Assembly (NCBI RefSeq): GCF_000211815.1
Contig: NZ_GL890953.1
Span: 1-64,000 of the forward strand
Source of the DNA: Moorena producens 3L
GTDB taxonomy: Bacteria; Cyanobacteriota; Cyanobacteriia; Cyanobacteriales; Coleofasciculaceae
Reading direction: 5' to 3'
Length of the DNA: 64,000 bases
The position numbers and the translations under genes are program-made. The notes below the pieces were generated by a model that made no database searches, was not told where the DNA came from, and saw nothing but the letters and a program-made list of their open reading frames with translations. Below are positions 34,680-43,900 of this stretch, one piece after another; the first letter of the stretch is position 1, and each line of letters opens with the position of its first letter.

Positions 34680-36575
34680 TTGATTTCAAATTTACGTAGT
34701 ACTGTTCAACTAGCTTCCTATTTACCAAAAACCCTGAGTCTAATTTGGCAATCTGCTCACCATTGGACAATTGCTTGGCTGATTTTATTGGTATTACAAG
34801 GATGTTTACCTGTTGCGACATTGTATTTAACGCGATCGCTAGTGGATAGACTAGTCGCAGTTGTAGGGGCTGGATTACAACCGGAGACTATTCGCTTGGT
34901 AATGTTACCTATTGCTTTATTCGGGGGAGTATTATTACTCACTGAAATCCTCAAAGGGATTAGCGAGTGGGTGCGCACCGCCCAAGCAGAAATAGTTCAA
35001 GATTACATCAGTGATTTAGTACATCAGCAGTCCTTAGCCATTGATTTAGCCTGCTACGAGTCCTCAGAATACCACGACTACCTAAATCGAGCTAGGAGTG
35101 GGGCTGGAGGTCGTTCTTTGGCTTTAATGGAAAACCTGGGGATTTTACTACAAAGCAGCATCACCTTGATTTCGGTAATTGCCATTCTTTTACCCTATGG
35201 TATCTTGCTACCGATAGCCATAGTAATTGGTACTCTACCGGGTTTTTACGTTGTGCTACGTCTCAATCGCCACCATCATCAATGGTGGCAGAAAACCACC
35301 CTAGACCGGCGTTGGCTGGAGTATTATGAGATTGTGCTTACCCATAGTGCGGCGGCGGCGGAAGTGCGTGTGTTTGGACTGGGAACCCATTTTCGCACTG
35401 CTTATCAAACCTTGCGTCAACGATTGCGCCTAGAACATCTGCAACTGATTAAACAGCGAAGTTTAGGACGCTTTGGTGCTAACTTAATTACCTTACTGGT
35501 GTTAAGTGGAGCTATAGTTTGGATTGGACAGCAAATGCTCCTAGGATTAATTACCATGGGAGATGTTGCCCTATTTTATCAAGCTTTTAACCGAGGACAA
35601 GAATTAATGAAATCCTTGCTAGGTAATATAGGAGAAATATATAAAAACAGCCTATTTGTTAGCAATCTTTTCGCATTTCTTAATCTAGAGCCTAAGGTTG
35701 TTGATCCGCCTCAGCCTAAAACTATTCCCTCATCCTTGCAGCAGGGAATTCGCTTTCGACAGGTAAGTTTTAAGTATCCCGGTAGTCAACACCTGGTGCT
35801 AGAAAATTTCAACTTGACAATTCCCGCAGGTAAAATTGTGGCGATTGTCGGGGATAACGGTGCCGGTAAAACCACTTTGACTAAACTACTGTGTCGCTTT
35901 TATGACCCGGAATCCGGCAGTGTAGAGCTAGATGGTGTTGACCTGAAAAACTTTTCGGTAGCAGATCTGCGCAAGGCAATTACAGTACTGTTTCAATTTC
36001 CCCTGCGTCATGTGGCTACCCCTGCTGAGAATATCACCTTTGGTAATTTAGCAGAATCAGCAAACTTACCAGCGGTTGAAACAGCAGCCCAAGCCGCCGG
36101 GATTCACGAGCGAATTTTACGACTTCCCCAAGAGTACAATTCCTTGCTAGGAACATCTTTCCCAGGAGGTGTGGATCTTAGTGGTGGTGAGTGGCAAAGG
36201 TTAGCACTAGCAAGAGCTTTTTTTAGACAAGCTCCGATTATTATCCTAGATGAACCAACCAGCGCCATGGACCCTTGGGCAGAAATGGACTGGTTAAATC
36301 GTTTTCGTATCTTGGCCCAAGGACAAACTGCTATTGTAATCACCCATCGCTTTACTTTGGCGATGCGGGCTGACTTAATTTACGTGATGCGAGACGGAAA
36401 AATTGTCGAGTCCGGTAGTCACGATGAATTAGTCACTCAGGGAGGGCTTTATGCCGAGTCTTGGCAAGCACAAATGCATAGTAGCGAACGGGAAACAGAC
36501 CAGGGCATGCATCTCAGTTTTACACAAATACTCCGATTGAAGGCTAAAAAACTTCTCCAGTTCCCTGAGTTATAG
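34680..36575 (+). CDS. ABC transporter, fused permease-ATPase (lasso exporter D)
   Basis: Half-size exporter of 631 aa with six membrane segments in the first 320 residues and a nucleotide-binding domain. The latter shows Walker A VGDNGAGKTTLTKLL, signature LSGGEWQRLALARAF, Walker B IIILDEPTSAMDP and the switch His ITHRF. It probably exports the mature RiPP and gives self-protection, as McjD does. The start is a TTG at 34680 (MISNLRSTV) after AT-rich repeats; an alternative start downstream is possible. Not close to the EPS exporter at 41546 in its N-terminal half. Confidence 0.87.
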   Translation: MISNLRSTVQLASYLPKTLSLIWQSAHHWTIAWLILLVLQGCLPVATLYLTRSLVDRLVAVVGAGLQPETIRLVMLPIALFGGVLLLTEILKGISEWVRTAQAEIVQDYISDLVHQQSLAIDLACYESSEYHDYLNRARSGAGGRSLALMENLGILLQSSITLISVIAILLPYGILLPIAIVIGTLPGFYVVLRLNRHHHQWWQKTTLDRRWLEYYEIVLTHSAAAAEVRVFGLGTHFRTAYQTLRQRLRLEHLQLIKQRSLGRFGANLITLLVLSGAIVWIGQQMLLGLITMGDVALFYQAFNRGQELMKSLLGNIGEIYKNSLFVSNLFAFLNLEPKVVDPPQPKTIPSSLQQGIRFRQVSFKYPGSQHLVLENFNLTIPAGKIVAIVGDNGAGKTTLTKLLCRFYDPESGSVELDGVDLKNFSVADLRKAITVLFQFPLRHVATPAENITFGNLAESANLPAVETAAQAAGIHERILRLPQEYNSLLGTSFPGGVDLSGGEWQRLALARAFFRQAPIIILDEPTSAMDPWAEMDWLNRFRILAQGQTAIVITHRFTLAMRADLIYVMRDGKIVESGSHDELVTQGGLYAESWQAQMHSSERETDQGMHLSFTQILRLKAKKLLQFPEL

Positions 36576-36660
36576 CAGTTCTCAGGACGAGTGAGCGACA
36601 TTGCTTATCCCTTTAAGGCAATAGGCAATAGGCAATAGGCAATAGGCAATAGTAAAGAAT

Positions 36661-36894
36661 TAAAGTAGGGTGGGCAAAGTAATATAATCATTAATACTCA
36701 AAACAATCAAACGGTTTTTGCCCACCCTACAAAGACGAATTAAAGTAGGGTGGGCAAAGTAATATAATCATTAATACTCAAAACAATCAAACGGTTTTTG
36801 CCCACCCTACAAAGACGAATTAAAGTAGGGTGGGCAAAGTAATATAATCATTAATACTCAAAACAATCAAACGGTTTTTGCCCACCCTACAAAG
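36661..36894. repeat. Three tandem copies of an 80-bp hairpin repeat
   Basis: Exact 80-bp period: units start at 36661, 36741 and 36821. Each unit is a large inverted repeat (gtagggtgggcaaa ... ttgcccaccctac) around an AT-rich centre. Preceded by ataggcaataggca units (36616-36650). No gene in 36576-36937. Confidence 0.9.
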
Positions 36895-36937
36895 TGACCG
36901 GTATTGAAAAAATTTGAATTTAATATAAATACAAAAA

Positions 36938-38095
36938 TTGCTAAAATCAGGCTTGGGTATTGCTCCTCAATTAGTCCGTCCAGAAGCTAAACTGTTATTG
37001 TGCTGTGCCCGTACTAAATTAGACCCTGACCTAGTTGATCAGATCCAACTATTAGTCCAGCAGGATTTAGATTGGCTATGGATTGTTGGGATGGCACAGC
37101 AGCAGAAAGTACTGCCTTTATTAGTTAGAAATCTTAGTTACCTAGAATGCACTCAAATTCCCTCTGATTTATGGCAATATATGCAAGCTAAGGTACGCTC
37201 AATTACCTTATATAATTTGTCTCTTACTAGAACCCTGGTTAAGCTATTACCCCAACTAGAAGCTCGCGGTATTGCCGCTATTCCCTATAAAGGGCCTACT
37301 TTAGCAGCAGCAGCCTATGGTGATTTAGCTTTGCGGGAGTTTGTTGATTTAGATTTACTAGTTAGCGAACAGGATTTTGAATCAATTAAAGAGGTTTTGA
37401 GAACTTTAGGGTATCATTTGGGTAGCTTCAGCTTTTCCTGGTCGCAAAATTATGTCCATGAGGGGACTCTAGTTAACCTTGATGTACATCGTAATCTGAC
37501 TCAACCCTATTTTCCGTTTCGCCTTGATTTTAAGGCCCTGTGGCAGGACAAACAGCCGATCCAACTGATGGACCAGACCGTAGAGCATCTGGCATGGGAA
37601 GACTTGCTAGTGGTGTTGTGTGTTCAGGTAGCAAAAGATGCCCATCATCATCAAAAAGAATTATCGAAAGTTTGTGATATTGCTGAGGTGATCCGCGCCT
37701 ATCCTAATCTAGATTGGGAAAAGGTTTTAGCCCGTGCCACTGCTTGGGGAGGAAAACGACTACTTTTGTTTGGACTATGTCTAACTCATGACTTGTTAGC
37801 AACTCCCCTACCCCCATTCATTTGGCAGAAGATTAAGTCGGACTTGGTGGTGCGAGTTTATGCAAAACTAGTGGGGCGACATATTTTGTCAGAGGAGGAT
37901 GTTTATAGTTCCCGGGGAAAATTAGGGATGCTATTGCGGGGATTGATGTTGTTAGAGTCTCCCTTATTGCTAAGCCATAGTAATCAACAACTCCTTTCTC
38001 ATATAATACTAGCAAGATTTAGGCAAAAGTTTGGGTATTCCGTACTTGTTATGCTAAATAAACACTTTGACAAAGGGAGCAGGAATCCCCCCTAA
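36938..38095 (+). CDS. Nucleotidyltransferase-family protein of the lasso cluster
   Basis: The 385-aa protein resembles the NTP_transf_5-type uncharacterised nucleotidyltransferases: a helical N-terminus, then IAAIPYKGPTLAAAAYGD and REFVDLDLLVSEQDF, giving the Asp-x-Asp-type acidic pair of the polymerase-beta-like fold, and NLDVHRNLT further on. Such genes recur next to HprK-like genes in lasso clusters. A modification of the peptide or of a sugar is possible, but no substrate is known to me. Start is TTG at 36938. The C-terminal KGSRNPP and stop come from gggagcaggaatccccc-type repeats. Confidence 0.75.
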   Translation: MLKSGLGIAPQLVRPEAKLLLCCARTKLDPDLVDQIQLLVQQDLDWLWIVGMAQQQKVLPLLVRNLSYLECTQIPSDLWQYMQAKVRSITLYNLSLTRTLVKLLPQLEARGIAAIPYKGPTLAAAAYGDLALREFVDLDLLVSEQDFESIKEVLRTLGYHLGSFSFSWSQNYVHEGTLVNLDVHRNLTQPYFPFRLDFKALWQDKQPIQLMDQTVEHLAWEDLLVVLCVQVAKDAHHHQKELSKVCDIAEVIRAYPNLDWEKVLARATAWGGKRLLLFGLCLTHDLLATPLPPFIWQKIKSDLVVRVYAKLVGRHILSEEDVYSSRGKLGMLLRGLMLLESPLLLSHSNQQLLSHIILARFRQKFGYSVLVMLNKHFDKGSRNPP

Positions 38096-38692
38096 CCCCC
38101 CTTAGTAAGGCAGGGAGCAGGGAGCAGATAATAGGCAAGAGGCAAGAGGCAAGAGGCAAGAGGTAAAAAATCCTGTGTACCTCATAGCTATAAGAAACGC
38201 TAGATCAGCCCATAATTATTCACTAAACGTAAATTAAGGATTAAACGTTTTCTACCAATTAACATAATTTTCCTGAAAGCTATCGATTAGTAAGAATAAC
38301 TAAGTGGAACCTAACTAAGGGCTTATTTTCCGAATTGGTTTATAAAAAACTATCAACATTTAAATCGGGGCTACCTACACCTTAATTAACTAAACTACTA
38401 AACTCAAATTAAATATTATCTAGCTATTACTATCTAGATACTTACCTTTAGGAGTGGGCTTCGATGGTCCTGTTGATCTCAGTCTCTCCCCATACTACTT
38501 TTCTAAGGTTTTTATGTCAACGCCAGGAAAGGGAGTAATGGGGAAATGTTGTGTCTATGGTTTTAGGGAGTCGGGAGTGGGGAGTGGGGAGTGGGGAGTC
38601 GGGAATAGGGAAAAAAAATTTGTGCACCTCATTACTATGATAAACACTCTATTTTCAATCTAAATTATTTACCTAAAAAATTAAGCTTTTCT
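38096..38692. repeat. Repeat-rich spacer with duplicated intergenic block
   Basis: No gene. Contains cctaaccccccttag-type repeat, aggcaagaggc array, a copy of tgtgtacctcatagct...agaaacgct (38172-38205), the duplicated block 38226-38575 matching 26150-26620, and gggagtggggagtgggga heptamers. A 69-codon open frame at 38454 lies inside the duplicated block; its other copy stops early, so it is probably not coding. Confidence 0.7.
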
Positions 38693-39763
38693 ATGAAAAA
38701 ATTACTGGTAACAGGCTCCTCAGGATTGATTGGATCTGAAGTTTGTGGTTACTTTGCTCAGCAAGGTTGGCAAATTCACGGTATTGATAATAATCAACGG
38801 GCTGTTTTCTTCGGTTCCCAAGGGGATACACGCTGGAATCAGCAGCGGTTGCAAGAGACAATTCAAGACTTTGTTCATCATGAATTCGATATACGCGATC
38901 GCAAAGGTATTTTAGACCTAATGGCGCAGCTCAAGCCAGACGCGATTGTACATACAGCAGCCCAGCCTTCCCACGACCGCGCCGCAGCAATTCCTTTCGC
39001 TGACTTTGATACCAACGCAGTGGGGACTTTGAACTTGCTAGAGGCTGCGAGGCAATCTTGTCCAGAGTCGCCCTTTGTACACATGTCTACCAATAAAGTG
39101 TATGGCGATCGCCCCAATACCATTAAGCTTAAGGAACTAGACACCCGTTGGGATTATGAGGACCGGGTTTACACCAACGGCATTCCTGAAAGCTTTAGCA
39201 TCGATCAATCAAAGCACTCTTTGTTTGGGGCATCGAAAGTTGCTGCTGATGTGATAGTGCAGGAATATGGTCGCTACTTTAATCTGCCCACAGCTTGTTT
39301 ACGGGGTGGTTGTCTGACCGGACCAAATCATTCCGGTGTGGAACTCCACGGTTTCCTCAGTTATCTGGTCAAGTGTAATCTCGAAGGTCGGGAATACAAG
39401 ATTTTTGGCTATAAGGGTAAGCAAGTACGGGATAATATCCACTCTCTGGATGTGTCGCGGTTTATTCACGCTTTTATCGAAGCACCTCGAATTGCTGAAG
39501 TTTATAACATCGGTGGCGGAAAAGGCAATAGCTGTTCAATTCTAGAAGCGTTTAAGCTGGCAGAGAAGTATAGTGGTAAAGCGATGCACTATACCTATCT
39601 ACAAGAGAATCGAATTGGCGATCATATTTGCTATTACTCCGATTTGAGTAAGATGCGCGAGCATTACCCCAGTTGGGATATTTCCGTGTCCTTGGAAGAA
39701 ACAATTCAGCAAATTGTGGAATCTTGGCAAGCTCGTTTGGCTAAATCAGCCGTAACCGTTTGA
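38693..39763 (+). CDS. NAD-dependent sugar epimerase (CDP-paratose 2-epimerase-like)
   Basis: Extended short-chain dehydrogenase of 356 aa. Rossmann motif VTGSSGLIGSEV at the N-terminus, then VHTAAQPSHD, the Ser/Thr site HMSTNKVYGD, and SLFGASKVAAD where Phe replaces the usual Tyr before xxxK, as I recall in the RfbE-type group. The long insertion around GDTRWNQQRL and the RGGCLTGPNHSGVELHG segment also fit that group. It probably makes an unusual CDP- or other NDP-hexose for the surface glycan. The ATG at 38693 lies shortly after a repeat-rich leader. First gene of the plus-strand glycan locus. Confidence 0.85.
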   Translation: MKKLLVTGSSGLIGSEVCGYFAQQGWQIHGIDNNQRAVFFGSQGDTRWNQQRLQETIQDFVHHEFDIRDRKGILDLMAQLKPDAIVHTAAQPSHDRAAAIPFADFDTNAVGTLNLLEAARQSCPESPFVHMSTNKVYGDRPNTIKLKELDTRWDYEDRVYTNGIPESFSIDQSKHSLFGASKVAADVIVQEYGRYFNLPTACLRGGCLTGPNHSGVELHGFLSYLVKCNLEGREYKIFGYKGKQVRDNIHSLDVSRFIHAFIEAPRIAEVYNIGGGKGNSCSILEAFKLAEKYSGKAMHYTYLQENRIGDHICYYSDLSKMREHYPSWDISVSLEETIQQIVESWQARLAKSAVTV

Positions 39764-39858
39764 GTATATATAGTGTTTGTATCTGGGTTGTAAACACACT
39801 TCTTGGGGCAAAAGGCAAAAGGCAAGAGGCATGCATGCTAGAGGGGAAAGAGTGCGTA

Positions 39859-41108
39859 GTGGCGTGGCACAGCTAATTTGGTGCATTAGATTCTAGGTCT
39901 TCATCAAGTTCAAATACAGGATATAGGTGTTTAAGTTTGACTCGTGCATCTTCGGTAGTAAATCGCCAAACGACCTTGGCTGAACTACTGTTGCGCTCTT
40001 GTTGCCATGCATCAAGTTCATTCTTTAGTTCCTCAACCGTGGCAATCCGACGGTCAAGACATTGCTGAGACAGTACTGATAGCTCAGTTTCCGCGTTCAT
40101 TTTGCCAACTACCATTGCGTGGCGTGTGAATCAACGACCGTCGCCGTGCCAAACTGTGGGCTTCAGAGGCGGGAAAAGTCTTGTAAAAAGAGGAGATGTT
40201 ATGGATATTGAGGTTGTCGCACAGCAAGCGCACAATGTGATCATCAGGATAGTCAATATCGAGTAATTGCTTGACTTCCATAGCCCAGTCGGAGCTGGTG
40301 CGGTTGTCGCGACAACTGACTCGTCGCCAACCTCGGCTGGGGTCAAAAAACCTAAATAGGGCTTGGACTCCTTCACGGGTGTAGTGATAGTCTTCTTTGG
40401 CATTTACTCCTGGCTGCATCGGAATCGGTTCGCTTAGCGTGACCATGTAACTCCTTGCTGGCTTCATCCATGCAGATTAAGGGGATTTCTGGATTTTCAG
40501 GACAGGTATAGTGGTCTAGAACTACTTCCATTTCGGCTACAAATCTTGGCAAATCTCGTTCTGGAATACAGAATCTCTGAGTTTTCCAGGGACGCAATTT
40601 GTTTTTTTTAGGGTTCGTCTCACTGTTTCCCTAGAAATTTCCGTGACGATTGTGCGTCGCTTGAGTTCTGTAGTTAAGAGTCTCAAACTCCAATTCCCTC
40701 TCCCTTGGGGTGGCTCACTGCAACAAAGGGCAATAATTTGAGCTTCTGTTTCTCCATCCACAATCGGCTCTACTGGTGGTTTCCTTCTGAGTTTTCTCTC
40801 CTTAGCTGGCACTACTCCTTTTTCTAAGAATTTTTTTCGCACTCGACCCACTGTATTGCGATGGAGATTGAGTGCTAAGGCAATTTCGTTATCTGTCCAT
40901 TTCCGCTTTGCTTCCCCTCCTTCGTCTGACATCAACAGTATTTGAGCATGAAGTATTTTTTTGGCTGGGGCGTATCCATTGTTGCTTATGACTTCCAGCC
41001 TTTTTCTCTGTTCTCGACTCAGAATCACCTTGTCTCGTTTTCCTCTTCCCATACTTTCCGCCTCAGTTATCCTATTTCTATTGCACTATTTTAGCTGTGC
41101 CACGCCAG
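39859..41108 (-). mobile_element. IS630-family element (decayed)
   Basis: Terminal inverted repeats tggcgtggcacagctaa (39860-39876) and ttagctgtgccacgcca (41091-41107). A TA at each flank (39857-39858 and 41109-41110) fits the IS630 target duplication. It carries a single frameshifted transposase gene and lies against an 80-bp hairpin repeat. Unrelated in sequence to the IS630 at 16637. Confidence 0.8.
39873..41052 (-). pseudogene. IS630-family transposase with several frameshifts
   Basis: From the start at 41052: N-terminal HTH region (RKWTDNEIALALNLHRNTVGRV), then GNWSLRLLTTELKRR. After a frameshift near 40590 follow VVLDHYTCPENPEIPLICMD (a catalytic Asp motif) and, after two more shifts near 40420 and 40110, LLCDNLNIHNISSFY, VVGKMNAETELSVLSQQC and TTEDARVKLKHLYP to a stop in the terminal repeat. 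All DDE motifs are recognisable but the frame breaks three times, so no active product is expected. Confidence 0.8.
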
Positions 41109-41187
41109 TAGGGTGCGTTAGGGGCGGACTTGCCCTTATTTTTCACCTCGTAGCCAGCGTTGGGATAGTCCGCCCCGTAACGCACAA
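41109..41187 (-). repeat. 80-bp hairpin repeat, inverted copy
   Basis: Reverse complement of the element at 27009-27090 (gggtgcgttaggggcgga ... tccgccccgtaacgcac). The IS630 element is inserted at its edge. Confidence 0.65.
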
Positions 41188-41249
41188 CCCTTGGGCGAGC
41201 CCTCATTTTCTCGGTCGCCAGTGTTAGGTTGCTGCCTGGGAAATGAAAC

Positions 41250-41412
41250 GGGCAAGATGCCCGTTCCACGCCTGATGCCCGTTCCACGCCTGATGCCTGT
41301 GCCACGCCTGATGCCCGTTCCACGCCTGATGCCCGTTCCACGCCTGATGCCTGTGCCACGCCTGATGCCCGTTCCACGCCCGGAAAATCTTGATAACGGG
41401 CAAGATGCCCAT
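41250..41412. repeat. Tandem 18-bp repeat (gcctgatgcccgttccac)
   Basis: About seven 18-bp units, two carrying the variant gcctgatgcctgtgccac, are flanked by two gggcaagatgccc copies. The 18-bp period leaves several frames open on both strands, but these have no ribosome site and give only low-complexity peptides. The rest of 41190-41545 holds no gene. Confidence 0.85.
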
Positions 41413-41545
41413 TCCACAAAACTCTTAAAATCATTCCATTATTAAGCAACGCCCCCTCTCTTTCCCAGATCCGCTGCTCCCATCAATTCTAGTTTCACAT
41501 CTGATTTTAAAACGCTATATATTTGCTGACTAATTAATAGTAATT

Positions 41546-43381
41546 GTGACAAAACTCAAAAAACTTATTCCTAATTTCCGATCGCCAGCCTATGTTCTGG
41601 TCGGGGAGACAGCCCGGAGAAACTGGTGGCTGATTGGGATGAACCTGATTACTAATCTCGTCAGTGCTGTCCTAGAGGGCAGCACCCTAGGTGTTATTTA
41701 TCTGGCCGTGGGTTATCTAACCGGGACTGATGACCCTGGAACAGATACACCAACTAATCCCACAATAGCTCAAATCCTTGCTAAGATTCTGCCTTTGCCA
41801 CCAGAGCAAATGTTTTTAATATTAATCTTTGGGGCAGTGGTGCTGCAAATCGGCTTAAGTCTGAGTAACTATCTCAATAAGGTATCCACAGCTTACCTAT
41901 CGGCCAAAGCACAGCCCTATGTGACGGGCAAAGTGTTTGAACGGATTATGACCTTTAGCTATGGCTGTGTCAGCCGCTATAAGGTCGGTGACCTAGTACT
42001 TTTTACCAATGATGCGGCTTTCGCAGTCGATCAAAATATCACACAATTCAACAATCTGGTGGTGAGTGTGTCATTCTCCTTGGTGTACCTGGTTATTATC
42101 GTGGGTCTATCCCCAATCTTGGCAGGGGCGGCAACGGTGCTGATCCTGGCGGTGGCTTATGTGCAGTACAAGCTGATTCCCCGATTACGACGAGTGGTAA
42201 AGCGGGTGACCGCAAGCCAGGTGGAGTCGGCTAAGTATATTACTCAGAGCATCCAGGCATTGAGGTTGTTGCATACCTTTGGTACCCAGCCACAGACACT
42301 AACGGGGGCAAATCAGATATTAGGTAAAATCGAGAAACAACTAAAAAAGCGGGCATTGGTCTTTTACCTGCCGGAGCCAATTTTAGAGACTTTGCCCATG
42401 GTAGCCCTGGGAATTTTGGCGGCTTCCGCAGTACTATTTGAAGGGGGTAAGGCGACAATCCTACCCCTGTTGTTGACCTTTTTGCTGGCCTTGCAAAGGT
42501 TATCGGGGCGCTTGAGAGCAACTTCAAACACAATTACAGCTTTTGTGGATAACAGCGCCCGGATGGCACGGTTGGAGACGATTTTAGACCAGCGGGATAA
42601 GGTATTTGAGCACTCGGGCACGGAGCCGTTTACACGGCTAAGGGAAGATATTGAGTTTAAGTCTGTAAGCCTTTCTTATACTAACGATGATAACCTTGCC
42701 TTGAACAATCTCACCTTTACTCTGCCCCGACATCAAGTAACTGCCTTAGTCGGGGAGTCGGGGGCAGGTAAGTCTTCGATTATAGATTTGTTCATCGGAC
42801 TGTATCAACCGACGGCAGGACATATTCTAGTCAATGGTCGTCCTCTAGCAGACTATTGCTTGGAAGACTGGCGGCAACAGATCGGGGTGGTCAGTCAAGA
42901 TACGTTTATTTTTAATGACAGTATTTTAGAAAATTTGCGTTACGGTCGTCCCTCAGCAAGCTTGGATGAGGTGGTGGAAGCAGCGAAAGCAGCCCAAGCC
43001 CACAAGTTTATTTTAGCGTTGCCTGATCGGTACGAAACGGTGGTGGGTGAGCGGGGCTATAAACTCTCCGGTGGACAGCGGCAACGATTGGCTCTGGCAC
43101 GGGCATTAATTAAGCAGCCAGAGATTTTAATCTTGGATGAAGCCACCAGTGCCTTAGATAGTGAATCAGAGAAGTTGATTCAGCAGGCATTGGAACAGTT
43201 CCAGAAGGAACGAACAGTGATTGTGGTGGCACACCGACTTTCGACCATTGCTGAGGCTGATCAAATTCTAGTGCTAGAGCGGGGACAGCTTGTAGAGCAC
43301 GGTACCCATAACTCGCTTTTGCATCAAGGTGAGCGCTATGCACGCTATTGGCAGTTGCAGAGTAGCCAGGTGGCAGCTTAA
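41546..43381 (+). CDS. ABC transporter, fused permease-ATPase (MsbA-like exporter)
   Basis: The 611-aa half-transporter has six membrane segments in the first 330 residues and an ATPase domain with Walker A VGESGAGKSSIIDLF, signature LSGGQRQRLALARAL, Walker B ILILDEATSALD and switch VAHRLST. It probably exports or flips a lipid-linked saccharide or other glycan-locus product. The start is GTG at 41546. The last 70 codons are duplicated at 44872-45207, with the PhyH gene between. Intact. Its closest context is the downstream epimerase and glycosyltransferase genes. Confidence 0.85.
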   Translation: MTKLKKLIPNFRSPAYVLVGETARRNWWLIGMNLITNLVSAVLEGSTLGVIYLAVGYLTGTDDPGTDTPTNPTIAQILAKILPLPPEQMFLILIFGAVVLQIGLSLSNYLNKVSTAYLSAKAQPYVTGKVFERIMTFSYGCVSRYKVGDLVLFTNDAAFAVDQNITQFNNLVVSVSFSLVYLVIIVGLSPILAGAATVLILAVAYVQYKLIPRLRRVVKRVTASQVESAKYITQSIQALRLLHTFGTQPQTLTGANQILGKIEKQLKKRALVFYLPEPILETLPMVALGILAASAVLFEGGKATILPLLLTFLLALQRLSGRLRATSNTITAFVDNSARMARLETILDQRDKVFEHSGTEPFTRLREDIEFKSVSLSYTNDDNLALNNLTFTLPRHQVTALVGESGAGKSSIIDLFIGLYQPTAGHILVNGRPLADYCLEDWRQQIGVVSQDTFIFNDSILENLRYGRPSASLDEVVEAAKAAQAHKFILALPDRYETVVGERGYKLSGGQRQRLALARALIKQPEILILDEATSALDSESEKLIQQALEQFQKERTVIVVAHRLSTIAEADQILVLERGQLVEHGTHNSLLHQGERYARYWQLQSSQVAA

Positions 43382-43900
43382 AACAGTAGCTTGAGGCAGG
43401 GCTGTTTCATTCTTGACCCTAAAATTGATCAGGGAGTGGGGAGTGGCTCACAGGGGTAGGTTTTTTACATTTGGGTCGGGAATCGGGAATCGGGAATCGG
43501 GAGTCGCTCATCAGGGTAGGTTTTTAACTTTCACCTCAGGTGTGGGGTGTGGGGTATAAGAAAATGTACCATTATTGTCGTTAAAAATCATCAAGACAAT
43601 AAAAGTACGTACTCGCCCCTTTGTAAAAAACCTACCCTTGTAAGGGGCATCCTGCCCGCCCGAAAATATCCGGTGCCCTTGACCCATTAAGAATTTAATT
43701 CGCTAACGGAAAGCGCACCTAAAAACTATTAAAATCATTCCATTATTAAGCAACGCCTCAGCTCCTGTATTTTTATAATCATTTTTATAATCACCCGTTC
43801 TCCCACACCCTACCAAGTTCACCAGGTTGCTTATCACCCAGTCAGGTATCTAAATGTAGGTACAGACGTGAAATAGATTCAACATTTCTGGTGTATTGTT
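43382..43900. repeat. Repeat-rich spacer after ABC exporter
   Basis: No gene. Contains aggggtaggttttttac (43452-43468) and its inverse gtaaaaaacctaccc (43623-43637), which bound a 186-bp MITE-like segment; gaatcgggaatcggga arrays; and half of a family A palindrome (aatttaattcgctaacggaaagcgcacct, 43694-43722, here split from its partner). Confidence 0.65.

Noticed and set aside
38454..38663. 69-codon ORF in the duplicated intergenic block
   Set aside because: The other copy at 26483 stops after about 24 codons, and the end of the frame is heptamer repeat; more likely a non-coding conserved block.
41078..41449. Several 60- to 120-codon frames on both strands over the 18-bp repeat
   Set aside because: 18-bp period leaves frames open by chance; low-complexity products, no ribosome sites.
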